Source of the DNA: Holzapfeliella saturejae | GTDB lineage: Bacteria; Bacillota; Bacilli; Lactobacillales; Lactobacillaceae | Length of the DNA stretch: 64,000 nucleotides | Direction of reading: 5' to 3' | NCBI RefSeq assembly: GCF_037546065.1 | Contig: NZ_JAWMWG010000001.1 | Coordinates: 558,001-622,000, forward strand | In this document: one piece after another, positions 42,073 to 50,514 of the stretch | How positions within the stretch are numbered: position 1 is the first letter of the stretch | How the letters are laid out: every line of letters starts with the position of its first letter | Notes under the pieces: model-generated | What the model saw: only the letters and a program-made list of their open reading frames with translations | Told to the model about the DNA's origin: nothing | Databases searched by the model: none | Translations under genes and position numbers: made by a program

Positions 42073-43419
42073 ATGACTAGTATTTTTGAAAATGACTATT
42101 TAACTGATGCCGTTAAAAATGGTTTAGTTGAAATCGGATTTAAAAAACCAACGCCAGTTCAAACTCGCGTTATTCCAAAACTTCTAAAACGCCAAAGTGC
42201 TGTCGTACAGGCACAAACAGGTTCAGGGAAGACACATGCTTTCCTAGTACCATTGGTTAATAATTTAGATGTTGATATGAAAAACTTACAAGCAATTGTG
42301 ACAGCACCCAGTCGTGAACTTGCCCAACAAATTTATAATAACTTAGAACAATTACTGAAGGCTTCAGGATTAGAAGCTAAGGCTCAATTGTTAGTTGGGG
42401 GATCTGATCGTCAAAAACAAATCAAAAAAGTTGAAAATCAACCGCAAATTGTAGTCGGAACACCGGGACGTATTTTAGATTTTGCTGAAAAGAAAATCTT
42501 AAACCTAGATAATGTTCAAACTTTTGTGATTGATGAAGCCGACATGACACTTGACTTAGGATTTTTAGATGATGTTGATAAAATTGCTTCAAGATTACCG
42601 TTGAAATTATCAATGAGTGTTTTTTCTGCGACAATTCCAGCTAAATTAAAACCATTTCTAACAAAATATATGGGACATCCTGATTATATTACGATTGATA
42701 ATCCAGAAATCATTTCCCCAACTATTGAAAATGACTTGATTGAAATTGACGGTAAAAATCCAGATGGCACTATCTATCAATTACTGACAATGGGGCAGCC
42801 TTATTTAGCCTTGATTTTTGCCAACACTAAAACTCGTGTTGATGAAATTCATCATTACTTGAGTTCACAAGGCTTACAGGTAGCTAAAATTCATGGTGGT
42901 ATTACCACTCGCGAAAGAAAACGTGTAATGCGTCAAGTTCAAAATCTTGAATATCAATACGTTGTGGCAACTGACTTAGCTGCTCGTGGGATTGATATTG
43001 AAGGGGTTAGTCATGTTATTAATGCTGAATTGCCTAAGGACTTGGAATTCTTTATTCACCGTGTTGGACGTACAGGCCGTAACCAAATGTCAGGAACAGC
43101 CATTACATTGATTGAACATCGTCAGTTAAACTTAGTGGCTGAACTTGAAAAAATGGGAATTAAATTTGCACCTAAAAAGATTGAAAAAGGTCAATTAGTC
43201 GAAGCAACAAGTCGTCATCGTCGAACAGACCGTCAATCTAAAAAAGAACAACTAGATCTAAGAATTCGTGGGTTTGTGAAAAAAGCCAAAGCGAAGAAAA
43301 AACCTGGATACAAGAAGAGAATTAGAGCTGAAATTGAAAACGATGCACGTCAAAAGAGAAAATTAGAAATTCGTCGCAAAAAACGTCAAACTCGTCGTAA
43401 TCGTAAAAATGAAAATTGA
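42073..43419 (+). CDS. cshB: DEAD-box RNA helicase, CshB-like
   Basis: A 448-residue ATP-dependent RNA helicase. Motifs in order are the Q motif KKPTPVQTRVIP, motif I AQTGSGKTHAF, Ia PSRELAQQ, GTPGR, II DEAD, III SATIPAKL, V TDLAARGIDIEGV and VI HRVGRTGR. A very basic tail (about 385-448, many Lys and Arg) should bind RNA. Relatives take part in cold growth, rRNA assembly and mRNA decay. The last codons overlap the promoter of the alaS T-box. Assignment to CshB rather than another paralogue rests on size and the basic tail. Confidence 0.9.
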   Translation: MTSIFENDYLTDAVKNGLVEIGFKKPTPVQTRVIPKLLKRQSAVVQAQTGSGKTHAFLVPLVNNLDVDMKNLQAIVTAPSRELAQQIYNNLEQLLKASGLEAKAQLLVGGSDRQKQIKKVENQPQIVVGTPGRILDFAEKKILNLDNVQTFVIDEADMTLDLGFLDDVDKIASRLPLKLSMSVFSATIPAKLKPFLTKYMGHPDYITIDNPEIISPTIENDLIEIDGKNPDGTIYQLLTMGQPYLALIFANTKTRVDEIHHYLSSQGLQVAKIHGGITTRERKRVMRQVQNLEYQYVVATDLAARGIDIEGVSHVINAELPKDLEFFIHRVGRTGRNQMSGTAITLIEHRQLNLVAELEKMGIKFAPKKIEKGQLVEATSRHRRTDRQSKKEQLDLRIRGFVKKAKAKKKPGYKKRIRAEIENDARQKRKLEIRRKKRQTRRNRKNEN

Positions 43420-43444
43420 CATCAAAATGACTTCACACTATAAT
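43416..43444 (+). promoter_or_regulatory. Consensus promoter of the alaS T-box transcript
   Basis: A perfect TTGACA, exactly 17 bases, TATAAT. The -35 contains the stop codon of the preceding helicase gene. Confidence 0.9.
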
Positions 43445-43450
43445 TAAGAA

Positions 43451-43640
43451 GTCAAAGGACATGCATGATGAATGTAGACTTGATAGAGAGAGCTAGTTGG
43501 TGGAAATGCTTAAGTCACTTCATGATGTGCTACCGATGAACTCATTTTTAATAGCAATAATAAAGAGGTTAACAAACACTGTTGCAATCAAGGTGGTACC
43601 GCGCGAGTAAGCGTCCTTGAAATTGTAAGAGTGTTTTTTT
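43451..43640 (+). promoter_or_regulatory. T-box riboswitch of alaS
   Basis: The conserved antiterminator sequence AAGGTGGTACCGCG is at 43590-43603. A long terminator stem follows: AAACACTGTTGCAATCAAGG against CCTTG-AATTGTAAGAGTGTTT. Stem I occupies about 43470-43545. The specifier codon is probably GCT (43529-43531) in GTGCTACC, which fits alanine and the downstream gene. Uncharged tRNA-Ala would stabilise the antiterminator. Confidence 0.93.
43574..43640 (+). terminator. Terminator of the alaS T-box
   Basis: A long imperfect stem starting AAACACT at 43574 and ending AGTGTTT, with the T-box antiterminator in its 5' arm and loop, followed by T8. Confidence 0.85.
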
Positions 43641-43665
43641 ATATTAAATTTAAGGAGAAATAAGC

Positions 43666-46305
43666 ATGAAAAAATTATCTAGTGCTGAGTTTAGACAACT
43701 ATTTTTAGACTTTTTCAAGAGTAAAAATCATATGGTTGAACCATCTGCATCCCTAGTTCCTGTTGATGATCCAACATTACTTTGGATTAACTCAGGGGTT
43801 GCTACTTTGAAAAAATACTTTGACGGAAGTGTCGTTCCTGATAAGCCAAGAATTACCAACGCTCAAAAAAGTATCCGAACAAATGATATTGAAAACGTAG
43901 GTAAAACAGCTCGTCATCATACTTTCTTTGAAATGTTAGGAAACTTTTCTGTTGGAGATTACTTCAAGGAAGATGCTTTGAAATGGGCCTGGGAATTTTT
44001 AACAAGTCCAAAATGGTTAGACATGGATGAAGACAAACTGTATGCTACAGTTTATCCAAAAGATACTGAAGCTAAACGTATCTGGCATGAAGTTGTGGGC
44101 TTACCTAAAGATCATATTATCGATGTTGATGATAATTTCTGGGATATTGGTGGGGGTCCTTGTGGTCCTGACTCAGAAATTTTCTATGATCGTGGACAAG
44201 CTTTTAATGATGTAGCAGAAGATGACCCTGAAAATTATCCTGGTGGAGAAAATGAACGTTATCTTGAAATTTGGAATATTGTTTTCTCAGAATTCAACCA
44301 CTTACCAGATGGTCAATACGTTGAACAACCTCATAAAAACATTGATACGGGGATGGGACTAGAACGTGTGGTTTCTGTTTTACAAGATGCGCCAACAAAC
44401 TTTGAAACTGACTTATTTATGCCAATTATTCACAAAGTTGAATCCTTTACTGACGGTATTAAATATGCAACTAACAAACAGCACGATGTGTCATTCAAGA
44501 TTATTGCTGACCATGCAAGAACGGTTAGTTTTGCTATTGGAGATGGGGCATTACCTTCAAATGAAGGCCGTGGCTACGTTTTACGTCGTTTAATTCGTCG
44601 TGCCGCTTTAAATGGTCAAAAACTAGGTATTAAAGGTGCCTTCTTATACCAACTAGTTGAAGTAGTTGGTGATATTATGAAGTCATACTACCCAGAAGTC
44701 TTGAAACAAAAAGATTTCATTGAAAAAGTCATTAAATCAGAAGAAGAACGTTTCCAAGAAACACTATCTGATGGATTAAACTTATTAAATCAAGTGATTG
44801 ACGAAGCCAAAGCTAATAATCAAAAAGAACTATCTGGAGAAGATACTTTCAAATTATTTGATACTTATGGCTTCCCTTACGAATTAACATTTGAATATGC
44901 AGAAGATGCAGGTCTTGGTGTTGATAAAGCTGGTTTTGATGAACAAATGCAACAACAAAAAGACCGTGCTAGAAATGCACGTTCAAAAGTACAATCAATG
45001 GGGTCACAAAATGAAGTGTTGCTTGATTTAACAACACCTAGTGAATTCACAGGGTATACAACTGAAAAACAAGACTCAACTTTAGTTGAATTGCTAGTAG
45101 ATGGCGAACTAGCTGACAAAGCTTCTTCAGGTCAAGCCCAATTAATCTTTGATGAAACACCTTTCTATGCAGAAATGGGTGGTCAAGTAGCTGATATTGG
45201 GTTCATTTACAATGACAAAAAAGAAGCTGTTGCCAAAGTAACTGATGTTCAACACGCACCAAATGGTCAAAACTTACATTATGTCGAAGTGTTAAGCCCA
45301 CTTGAAAAAGGTGCCCGTTACGAACTTGAGATTGATCATGAATTCCGTCGTAAAGTTAAACGTAACCACACTGCAACTCACATGTTAGACCAAACGTTAA
45401 GAGAAGTATTAGGTGAACATACTAAACAAGCCGGTTCTTTAGTTGAACCGACTTACCTAAGATTTGATTTTACTAGTTTTGATGCTGTTTCTAGCGAAGA
45501 CATTAAGCAAATCGAACAATTGATTAACGAAAAAATTTGGCAACAAATTGATGTAACAACCGTTGAAACTGATATTGAATCAGGTAAGAAGATGGGTGCA
45601 ATTGCTTTATTTGGTGAAAAATATGGTGATCAAGTACGTGTCGTTAATATTGGCGATTGGTCAATTGAATTTTGTGGGGGAACACACGTTAACAACACAA
45701 GTGAGCTAGGCTTATTCAAGATTATTTCTGAATCTGCTGTTGGTGCTGGTGTTCGTCGTATTGAAGCCGTGACTTCACAAGAAGCTTTTGAATACTTGAA
45801 TAACCACTCAGCAATCTTGAAAGCGGTTAAATCAGATGTAAAAGCTACTAAAGATGCTGATGTTGAAAAACGTGTTCAACAACTACAAAACGACAACAAA
45901 CAACTTCAAAAGGAATTAGAACAAGCTAAAGCTGAAATCAACCGCCAAGCATCAGGTGATTTATTCAACCAAACTGAAGCTATTAATGGACTAAGTGTGG
46001 TTGCAGCTGTAGCACCAGTTGATGATATGAAAGATTTACGTCAACTGGCTGATGACTGGAAAGGTCAAAATGTTTCAGACGTCTTAGTTATTGGTGCACA
46101 AGGTCAAGACAAAGCAAGTTTAATTGTGGCTTTAGGAGATAAAGCATTAGATAAAGGTTTCAAGGCTGGTGACTTAATTAAAGAATCAGCTTCACTATTT
46201 GCTGGAGGCGGTGGTGGCCGTCCAAATATGGCCCAAGCTGGGGGTAAAAACCCAGATGGTATTCCAGCTGCAATCGATAAAATCAAATCACTACTAGCAG
46301 ATTAA
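43666..46305 (+). CDS. alaS: Alanyl-tRNA synthetase
   Basis: A class II synthetase of 879 residues. The catalytic domain (about 1-360) shows HHTFFEMLGNFSVGDYFKE and IVFSEFNHLPDG. The editing domain carries the zinc/catalytic HTATHML (about 566) and CGGTHVNNTSELG (about 667). The C-terminal DHHA1 domain ends with the glycine-rich GGGGGRPNMAQAGG. It is controlled by the T-box just upstream and translated from an AAGGAG site. ireB, ruvX and a DUF1292 gene follow behind a separate promoter. Confidence 0.98.
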   Translation: MKKLSSAEFRQLFLDFFKSKNHMVEPSASLVPVDDPTLLWINSGVATLKKYFDGSVVPDKPRITNAQKSIRTNDIENVGKTARHHTFFEMLGNFSVGDYFKEDALKWAWEFLTSPKWLDMDEDKLYATVYPKDTEAKRIWHEVVGLPKDHIIDVDDNFWDIGGGPCGPDSEIFYDRGQAFNDVAEDDPENYPGGENERYLEIWNIVFSEFNHLPDGQYVEQPHKNIDTGMGLERVVSVLQDAPTNFETDLFMPIIHKVESFTDGIKYATNKQHDVSFKIIADHARTVSFAIGDGALPSNEGRGYVLRRLIRRAALNGQKLGIKGAFLYQLVEVVGDIMKSYYPEVLKQKDFIEKVIKSEEERFQETLSDGLNLLNQVIDEAKANNQKELSGEDTFKLFDTYGFPYELTFEYAEDAGLGVDKAGFDEQMQQQKDRARNARSKVQSMGSQNEVLLDLTTPSEFTGYTTEKQDSTLVELLVDGELADKASSGQAQLIFDETPFYAEMGGQVADIGFIYNDKKEAVAKVTDVQHAPNGQNLHYVEVLSPLEKGARYELEIDHEFRRKVKRNHTATHMLDQTLREVLGEHTKQAGSLVEPTYLRFDFTSFDAVSSEDIKQIEQLINEKIWQQIDVTTVETDIESGKKMGAIALFGEKYGDQVRVVNIGDWSIEFCGGTHVNNTSELGLFKIISESAVGAGVRRIEAVTSQEAFEYLNNHSAILKAVKSDVKATKDADVEKRVQQLQNDNKQLQKELEQAKAEINRQASGDLFNQTEAINGLSVVAAVAPVDDMKDLRQLADDWKGQNVSDVLVIGAQGQDKASLIVALGDKALDKGFKAGDLIKESASLFAGGGGGRPNMAQAGGKNPDGIPAAIDKIKSLLAD

Positions 46306-46317
46306 GTTTTCTGTCAA

Positions 46318-46346
46318 TTGTAATACTTATCAAAATCAAGTAAAAT
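46318..46346 (+). promoter_or_regulatory. Promoter of ireB-ruvX-DUF1292
   Basis: TTGTAA, 17-base spacer, TAAAAT, 28 bases before the ireB ATG. Confidence 0.6.
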
Positions 46347-46373
46347 AAAGGCAGAGAGTAAAGGAGGATTATT

Positions 46374-46631
46374 ATGAGTTCACTTGATAAAACCATGCAT
46401 TTTGATTTCAGTCGTTACCAAAATAAAAATGTGAGTCAAACACTAGAAAGTGTCTACCAATCACTTGAGGAAAAAGGATACAATCCAATTAATCAAATTG
46501 TAGGCTATCTAATGTCTGGTGATCCTGCATATATTCCTCGTCACAATGATGCTAGAAACTTAATTTTGAAACATGAACGTGATGAATTAATTGAGGAATT
46601 GCTCAAAACTTATTTAGGTAAAGAGAAGTAA
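46374..46631 (+). CDS. ireB: IreB family regulatory phosphoprotein
   Basis: An 85-residue protein of the UPF0297/IreB family. In Enterococcus faecalis IreB is a substrate of the Ser/Thr kinase IreK and reduces intrinsic cephalosporin resistance. It begins SSLDKTMHFDF, where Thr7 lies in the short N-terminal region that carries the phosphorylated threonines in E. faecalis. The folded core is SQTLESVYQSLEEKGYNPINQIVGYLMSGDPAYIPRHNDARNLI, close to invariant in Firmicutes. AGGAGG precedes the ATG, and ruvX starts with no gap. Confidence 0.95.
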   Translation: MSSLDKTMHFDFSRYQNKNVSQTLESVYQSLEEKGYNPINQIVGYLMSGDPAYIPRHNDARNLILKHERDELIEELLKTYLGKEK

Positions 46632-47048
46632 ATGAGAATAATGGGACTAGATGTCGGCTCAAGAACAGTCGGGATTGCAATTAGCGATCCTTTGGGATGG
46701 ACTGCACAAGGGATTGAGATTATCCAAATCAACGAAGATGAGGGTATTTTTGGATTTGACCGAGTTGAAGAACTGATGGAAGACTATGAAGTTGAAAAGT
46801 TTGTTGTCGGTCTACCTAAGAATATGAATAACTCAATTGGTGAACGTGCAGAAAAGTCACAAGAGTACGGCAAAAAATTAGAAGAACTATTTAATAAGCC
46901 TGTTGTTTATGTTGATGAACGTTTAACGACAGTGCAAGCTGAAAGAATGCTGATTGAACAAGCTGATACTTCTCGTCAAAAGCGTAAGCAAGTTATCGAT
47001 AAATTAGCAGCAAGTTTGATTTTGCAAAACTATTTAGACATGCAATAA
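46632..47048 (+). CDS. ruvX: RuvX/YqgF-family nuclease (pre-16S rRNA processing / Holliday junction resolvase fold)
   Basis: A 138-residue RNase H-fold protein. Conserved acidic sites are GLDVGSRTVGIAISD (about 5-19) and YVDERLTTVQAERML (about 95-109), with VVGLPKNMNNSIGERA between. The YqgF family is linked to 16S rRNA 5'-end maturation in E. coli and to junction resolution in others. The ireB-ruvX-DUF1292 trio after alaS is strongly conserved in low-GC Gram-positives. It is coupled to ireB without a gap. Confidence 0.94.
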   Translation: MRIMGLDVGSRTVGIAISDPLGWTAQGIEIIQINEDEGIFGFDRVEELMEDYEVEKFVVGLPKNMNNSIGERAEKSQEYGKKLEELFNKPVVYVDERLTTVQAERMLIEQADTSRQKRKQVIDKLAASLILQNYLDMQ

Positions 47049-47069
47049 GAAAGAAAAGAGGAACGATTA

Positions 47070-47393
47070 ATGGCATTTAAAATTAATGATCAAAGCCAAT
47101 TACCAGCAGAAGACCGTCAAATCACTTTAGTAGATGACAAAGGTAAAGAAGAACTGTTTGAAGTTCTTTTCACCTTCTACTCAGATGATTACGACAACTC
47201 ATATGTCTTGTTATACCCAGCAGGTGTTGGAACAGATGAAGATGTTGAAATCCAAGCATTTGGCTTTAACGCCGATGAAAATGGGGATGCAACTAAAGGT
47301 GACTTATTCCCAATCGAAAGCGATGAAGAATGGGACATGGTTGAAGGTGTCTTAAATACATTCTTAGACGATGACCGTTTAAGTGGTGAATAA
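47070..47393 (+). CDS. yrzB: DUF1292 family protein (YrzB type), function unknown
   Basis: A 107-residue acidic protein. The hallmark run is ITLVDDKGKEELFEVLFTFYSD-(DYDNSYVLLYPAG), followed by a second acidic half ending GDLFPIESDEEWDMVEGVLNTFLDD. There are no signal peptide, membrane or nucleotide-binding motifs. DUF1292 is found in nearly all Bacilli after ruvX, but no role is established. It ends the ireB operon, with a strong bidirectional terminator behind it. Confidence 0.92.
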   Translation: MAFKINDQSQLPAEDRQITLVDDKGKEELFEVLFTFYSDDYDNSYVLLYPAGVGTDEDVEIQAFGFNADENGDATKGDLFPIESDEEWDMVEGVLNTFLDDDRLSGE

Positions 47394-47402
47394 AAAAATA
47401 AT

Positions 47403-47440
47403 AAAAAAGCTAGCTAAGTTTATCTTAGCTAGCTTTTTTT
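47403..47440. terminator. Bidirectional terminator between DUF1292 and cutC
   Basis: AAAAAAGCTAGCTAAG pairs perfectly with its complement (16 base pairs), loop TTTAT, between convergent operons. Confidence 0.94.
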
Positions 47441-47450
47441 GTAAGTTAAA

Positions 47451-48095
47451 TTAATTTTTTGGTAAGGGGACAAGTGTTGAACTTGTTAAAATCGTGCTTT
47501 TAGTTTGTTCAGCAATTTCTTTGGCATCACTGGCATCAATTCCTTCAAAAGGTGTAATTACAACTGCTTGAGTTAAGGATTGATCTTGATTAAGCTGGTC
47601 AATATTTTTCTTAATATTAGAATCTAATGGCCCACCGTGACTTAAGACACGTGTAATATCATTTTCTGCTAACCAATCTAGTGTCTCTTGTTTGTATTCA
47701 GGTTTGATTTCGTCAAAAGCATGATTAAAGACAATTTCCATACCTTGAGCTGCCCCAATTAACATTTCCATCGCTTCGATATCGAGTCTTTTAGCTGAAG
47801 TTAAAGCCCCAAAACTGACGGCATCAATTCCTAATTCTTGTGCTGTGAATAAATCACGTTCCATGATTTTTAATTCAAGATCATTGTAGTTGAAATGACC
47901 AGAACGGGGTTTAATCATAGCGGTTAGGGATAGGCCTTGATCTTGCAAGTATTTAGCCCCTTCAGTTAAAACACCGTGACTAGCAGTTGTTGTTCCACCA
48001 GCCAAATTATCAGCTAATAAGATGCGTGTTGCACCATTAGCAACAGCTGCAGGAATAGTTGTGAAATTTTCGACAAGTACTTCTTTGATTATCAA
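47451..48095 (-). CDS. cutC: CutC family protein
   Basis: A 214-residue TIM-barrel protein named for copper homeostasis. E. faecalis CutC binds Cu(I), but the biochemical role is still debated. It contains LIKPRSGHFNYND-type KPRSGHFNYNDLE (about 63-75), ALTSAKRLDIEAMEMLIGAAQ and RVLSHGGPLDSNI, all typical. The start is TTG 48095, 8 bases after AAGGAG. It is the last gene of a minus-strand set pgl-uppP-cutC, 28 bases after uppP. Confidence 0.9.
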   Translation of the reverse strand: MIIKEVLVENFTTIPAAVANGATRILLADNLAGGTTTASHGVLTEGAKYLQDQGLSLTAMIKPRSGHFNYNDLELKIMERDLFTAQELGIDAVSFGALTSAKRLDIEAMEMLIGAAQGMEIVFNHAFDEIKPEYKQETLDWLAENDITRVLSHGGPLDSNIKKNIDQLNQDQSLTQAVVITPFEGIDASDAKEIAEQTKSTILTSSTLVPLPKN

Positions 48096-48123
48096 ATGAA
48101 AGACTCCTTTTTTAGTTATCTCA

Positions 48124-48951
48124 TTATTTTAACAGACCGAAGAATAAAACGACAACAATCGCTAAAATAATTCTGTACCAACCAAATGCGGTGAAATCAT
48201 GTGACTTCACGTAGTTCAATAAGAACTTGATTGCTAAGTAAGCGACAATAAAGGAAACCACCATACCAATTAATAAAATTGGCAACTGTAAGCCCACGAA
48301 TTGTCCGCCGTGACTAAAGAATTTATACAATTTAAGTAAAGAAGCCCCAAACATTGTTGGAATACCTAAAAAGAATGAAAATTCGGCTGAAACAAAACGG
48401 GAAGCACCAAAGAACATGGCCCTTAGAATTGTTGATCCTGAACGAGAAGTACCAGGGATTAAACTGAGCACTTGGCAGAATCCAATAGCTAATGCGAAGC
48501 GGTAAGTCATTTTGTTAAGGTCATTTAAAATAGGCTTACGGTTTTTGTTGTAACGTTCTAAGATAATGTACAACACCCCGTAAATAAATAGGGTCGAAGC
48601 AATAACTCCCCATGAAGTTAAATGTTCATCCATCCAGTCGTTTAAAGGTAACCCAATGATAATTGATGGGATTGTTGCGACTAGAACTTTTGCCCAAAGG
48701 GACCAAGTTTGCTTAATTTCAAGTGTTGTTTTTTTAGTAGTAAAAGGATTCAACTTATGAAAATAAAGGACAATAACAGATAAGATTGCCCCTAATTGAA
48801 TAACTACCATAAACATATTAATGAATTCAGGTGATTGGTCAAGATGAAGTAAATCGTTAGCTAAGTATAAATGCCCAGTCGAACTAATGGGTAAAAACTC
48901 AGTGATTCCTTCAATAATACCTAAGATAATAGCTTTAATAATATCAAACAC
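48124..48951 (-). CDS. uppP: Undecaprenyl-diphosphatase UppP (BacA)
   Basis: Recycles undecaprenyl diphosphate to the monophosphate carrier used for peptidoglycan and teichoic acids. A 275-residue membrane protein with about eight helices. The two active-site motifs are EGITEFLPISSTGHL (about 14-28) and PGTSRSGST (about 168-176). The start is GTG 48951 after AAAGGA; no closer ATG fits the family N-terminus. It lies 39 bases after pgl on the minus strand. High copy or expression of this family raises bacitracin tolerance in other species, though nothing here shows that. Confidence 0.95.
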   Translation of the reverse strand: MFDIIKAIILGIIEGITEFLPISSTGHLYLANDLLHLDQSPEFINMFMVVIQLGAILSVIVLYFHKLNPFTTKKTTLEIKQTWSLWAKVLVATIPSIIIGLPLNDWMDEHLTSWGVIASTLFIYGVLYIILERYNKNRKPILNDLNKMTYRFALAIGFCQVLSLIPGTSRSGSTILRAMFFGASRFVSAEFSFFLGIPTMFGASLLKLYKFFSHGGQFVGLQLPILLIGMVVSFIVAYLAIKFLLNYVKSHDFTAFGWYRIILAIVVVLFFGLLK

Positions 48952-48990
48952 GGAAAAAATTCCTTTCGGTTAATTAAATTTTAGTGGGTA

Positions 48991-50010
48991 TTAGTCCCTA
49001 AATAAAACACGTGTTGCTTCAGGAACAGCAACATCTTTTTCAATCAAGGATAAGCGACCCGTTTTTTCATCTCGGTTAAATAAAGTTGCATTATCTGAAT
49101 TTTGGTTAGCAACGATTACACGAGTCTGATCAGCATCCCAGTTGAAGTCACGTGGGAAATCACCTTCGGTGCTAATGGTTTGAATTTCGGTTAACGTTTG
49201 GCCTTCATTAGAAATTTCAAAAACACAAATAGAGTTATGTCCTCGATTTGAGGTATACAAGAAGCGATTATCTTTTGAAATCAAAATAGCAGCAGCACCA
49301 TTGTGGTCAGTATGATCGTCTGGAATGGTTTCCACTGTTTCAAGATGACTGAGTTCACCGTCTGTATAACGTAAAATAGCAACTTGACTTGAAAGTTCAC
49401 CTAAAACATAGAGTAAGTTGTAATCAGTATTGAAGACAAGGTGTCTAGGACCAAATCCTTGAGCTGTTTGGTAGTGACTATGTAAAGTTAAGTGATAGGT
49501 CTCAAAATCAATGTCATAAATAAAGACACCGTCACAACCTAAATCAGCAACTGCTAAACGATTATCAGGTGTTAAATCAGCATAATGAGGATGAGCTTTG
49601 GTTTGTTCGGGCTTAATACTGCTACCTTCATGTTCAACTGAATCTTTTAAAGATAATGTACCATCAGCTTCAATTTGATATAAGGTAATAGTTCCTCTAT
49701 GATAATTGGCTGTAAAAATCAAATTGAATTCCTCACTAATGCCAACATAAGCAGGTGGAGGACCTGGAGTGAGGTATGAAGCGATTAATTGGGGTTCTGG
49801 CTTATTTAAATCATAAACAGCAAGACCTCCAAGATCATCTTTTTTAGCAATGGTATAAAGTTTATTTTGTTGGCTAACTTGAAAATAAGTCGGACCTTCA
49901 ACATGAACAAATGGTGTAACGGTTGTCAGTTGGTCGCTGACTAAGTTAGCTTGATAGATACCTTGGCTATCTCTTTTGGTGTAACCACCAAGTAAAACTG
50001 TGTGTTCCAA
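48991..50010 (-). CDS. pgl: 6-phosphogluconolactonase, seven-bladed propeller type
   Basis: Hydrolyses 6-phosphogluconolactone, the second step of the oxidative pentose phosphate pathway, after Zwf (38456). A 339-residue lactonase-family beta-propeller. Propeller repeats are visible as LLGGYTKRDSQGIYQANL, PAYVGISEEFNLIFTANY, HPHYADLTPDNRLAVADLGCDGVFIYD and GFGPRHLVFNTDYNLLYVLGE, as in YkgB/Pgl. The start is TTG 50010, 8 bases after AAGGAGG. It heads the minus-strand set with uppP and cutC. The substrate is inferred from the family. Confidence 0.88.
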   Translation of the reverse strand: MEHTVLLGGYTKRDSQGIYQANLVSDQLTTVTPFVHVEGPTYFQVSQQNKLYTIAKKDDLGGLAVYDLNKPEPQLIASYLTPGPPPAYVGISEEFNLIFTANYHRGTITLYQIEADGTLSLKDSVEHEGSSIKPEQTKAHPHYADLTPDNRLAVADLGCDGVFIYDIDFETYHLTLHSHYQTAQGFGPRHLVFNTDYNLLYVLGELSSQVAILRYTDGELSHLETVETIPDDHTDHNGAAAILISKDNRFLYTSNRGHNSICVFEISNEGQTLTEIQTISTEGDFPRDFNWDADQTRVIVANQNSDNATLFNRDEKTGRLSLIEKDVAVPEATRVLFRD

Positions 50011-50041
50011 AATTAATTCCTCCTTAATTCATCTATTTCGA

Positions 50042-50050
50042 AGTATAGCA
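50042..50050 (-). promoter_or_regulatory. Extended -10 promoter of pgl-uppP-cutC
   Basis: On the minus strand TGCTATACT lies 31 bases before the pgl start codon. The -35 region is not convincing. Confidence 0.5.
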
Positions 50051-50124
50051 TAAATTATTTATCACTATATGCTAAAATTAAACTATGTTATTATAAAATT
50101 AAAATGAAAAAGGGAGTTAGTTTG

Positions 50125-50493
50125 ATGGAATTTACAGCAGTTATAAAATCAATTGGAGCCAAAGCTTTTGAAAAGCATGTTTACATTTTATTTGATGAAA
50201 GCATTACAGCAGATATTGCTGAGGTAAGCATCCAACAAGAATTTAAAGATAAAGAAAACTTAGCTCAGTTTGACATTAAAGCAGGGGATGCAATCGAAAT
50301 TGATGGTCAATCTTTTAATGTTCAACAAGTTGGTCGTTTAGTTAATGATAACTTAAAAGATATCGCACATGCAGTAGTGATGTTTGGTCCAATCGAAGGC
50401 GAACCAATGGAAAATACGATTTATTTAGATGGTGATAAGAACCAAGATCACCTATTTAAATCAGGTAGTACAATCACTTACAAGCTTAAATAG
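50125..50493 (+). CDS. PTS glucitol/sorbitol-type IIA component, orphan
   Basis: A 122-residue protein of the EIIA-Gut (PTSIIA_gutA) family. The segment VKSIGAKAFEKHVYILFDE-like IKSIGAKAFEKHVYILFDE opens the domain, and DIAHAVVMFGPIEGE near the middle matches the conserved core; phospho-His is expected in this family, with His90 (DIAHAV) a possible site. ATG 50125 follows AAGGGAG; the upstream in-frame ATG 50104 adds a poor extension. No IIB, IIC, sorbitol dehydrogenase or regulator gene is near. It may have a regulatory role. The AI-2E-type gene follows after 21 bases. Confidence 0.85.
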   Translation: MEFTAVIKSIGAKAFEKHVYILFDESITADIAEVSIQQEFKDKENLAQFDIKAGDAIEIDGQSFNVQQVGRLVNDNLKDIAHAVVMFGPIEGEPMENTIYLDGDKNQDHLFKSGSTITYKLK

Positions 50494-50514
50494 TTAGGGT
50501 TAGGTCGTGGCTTT

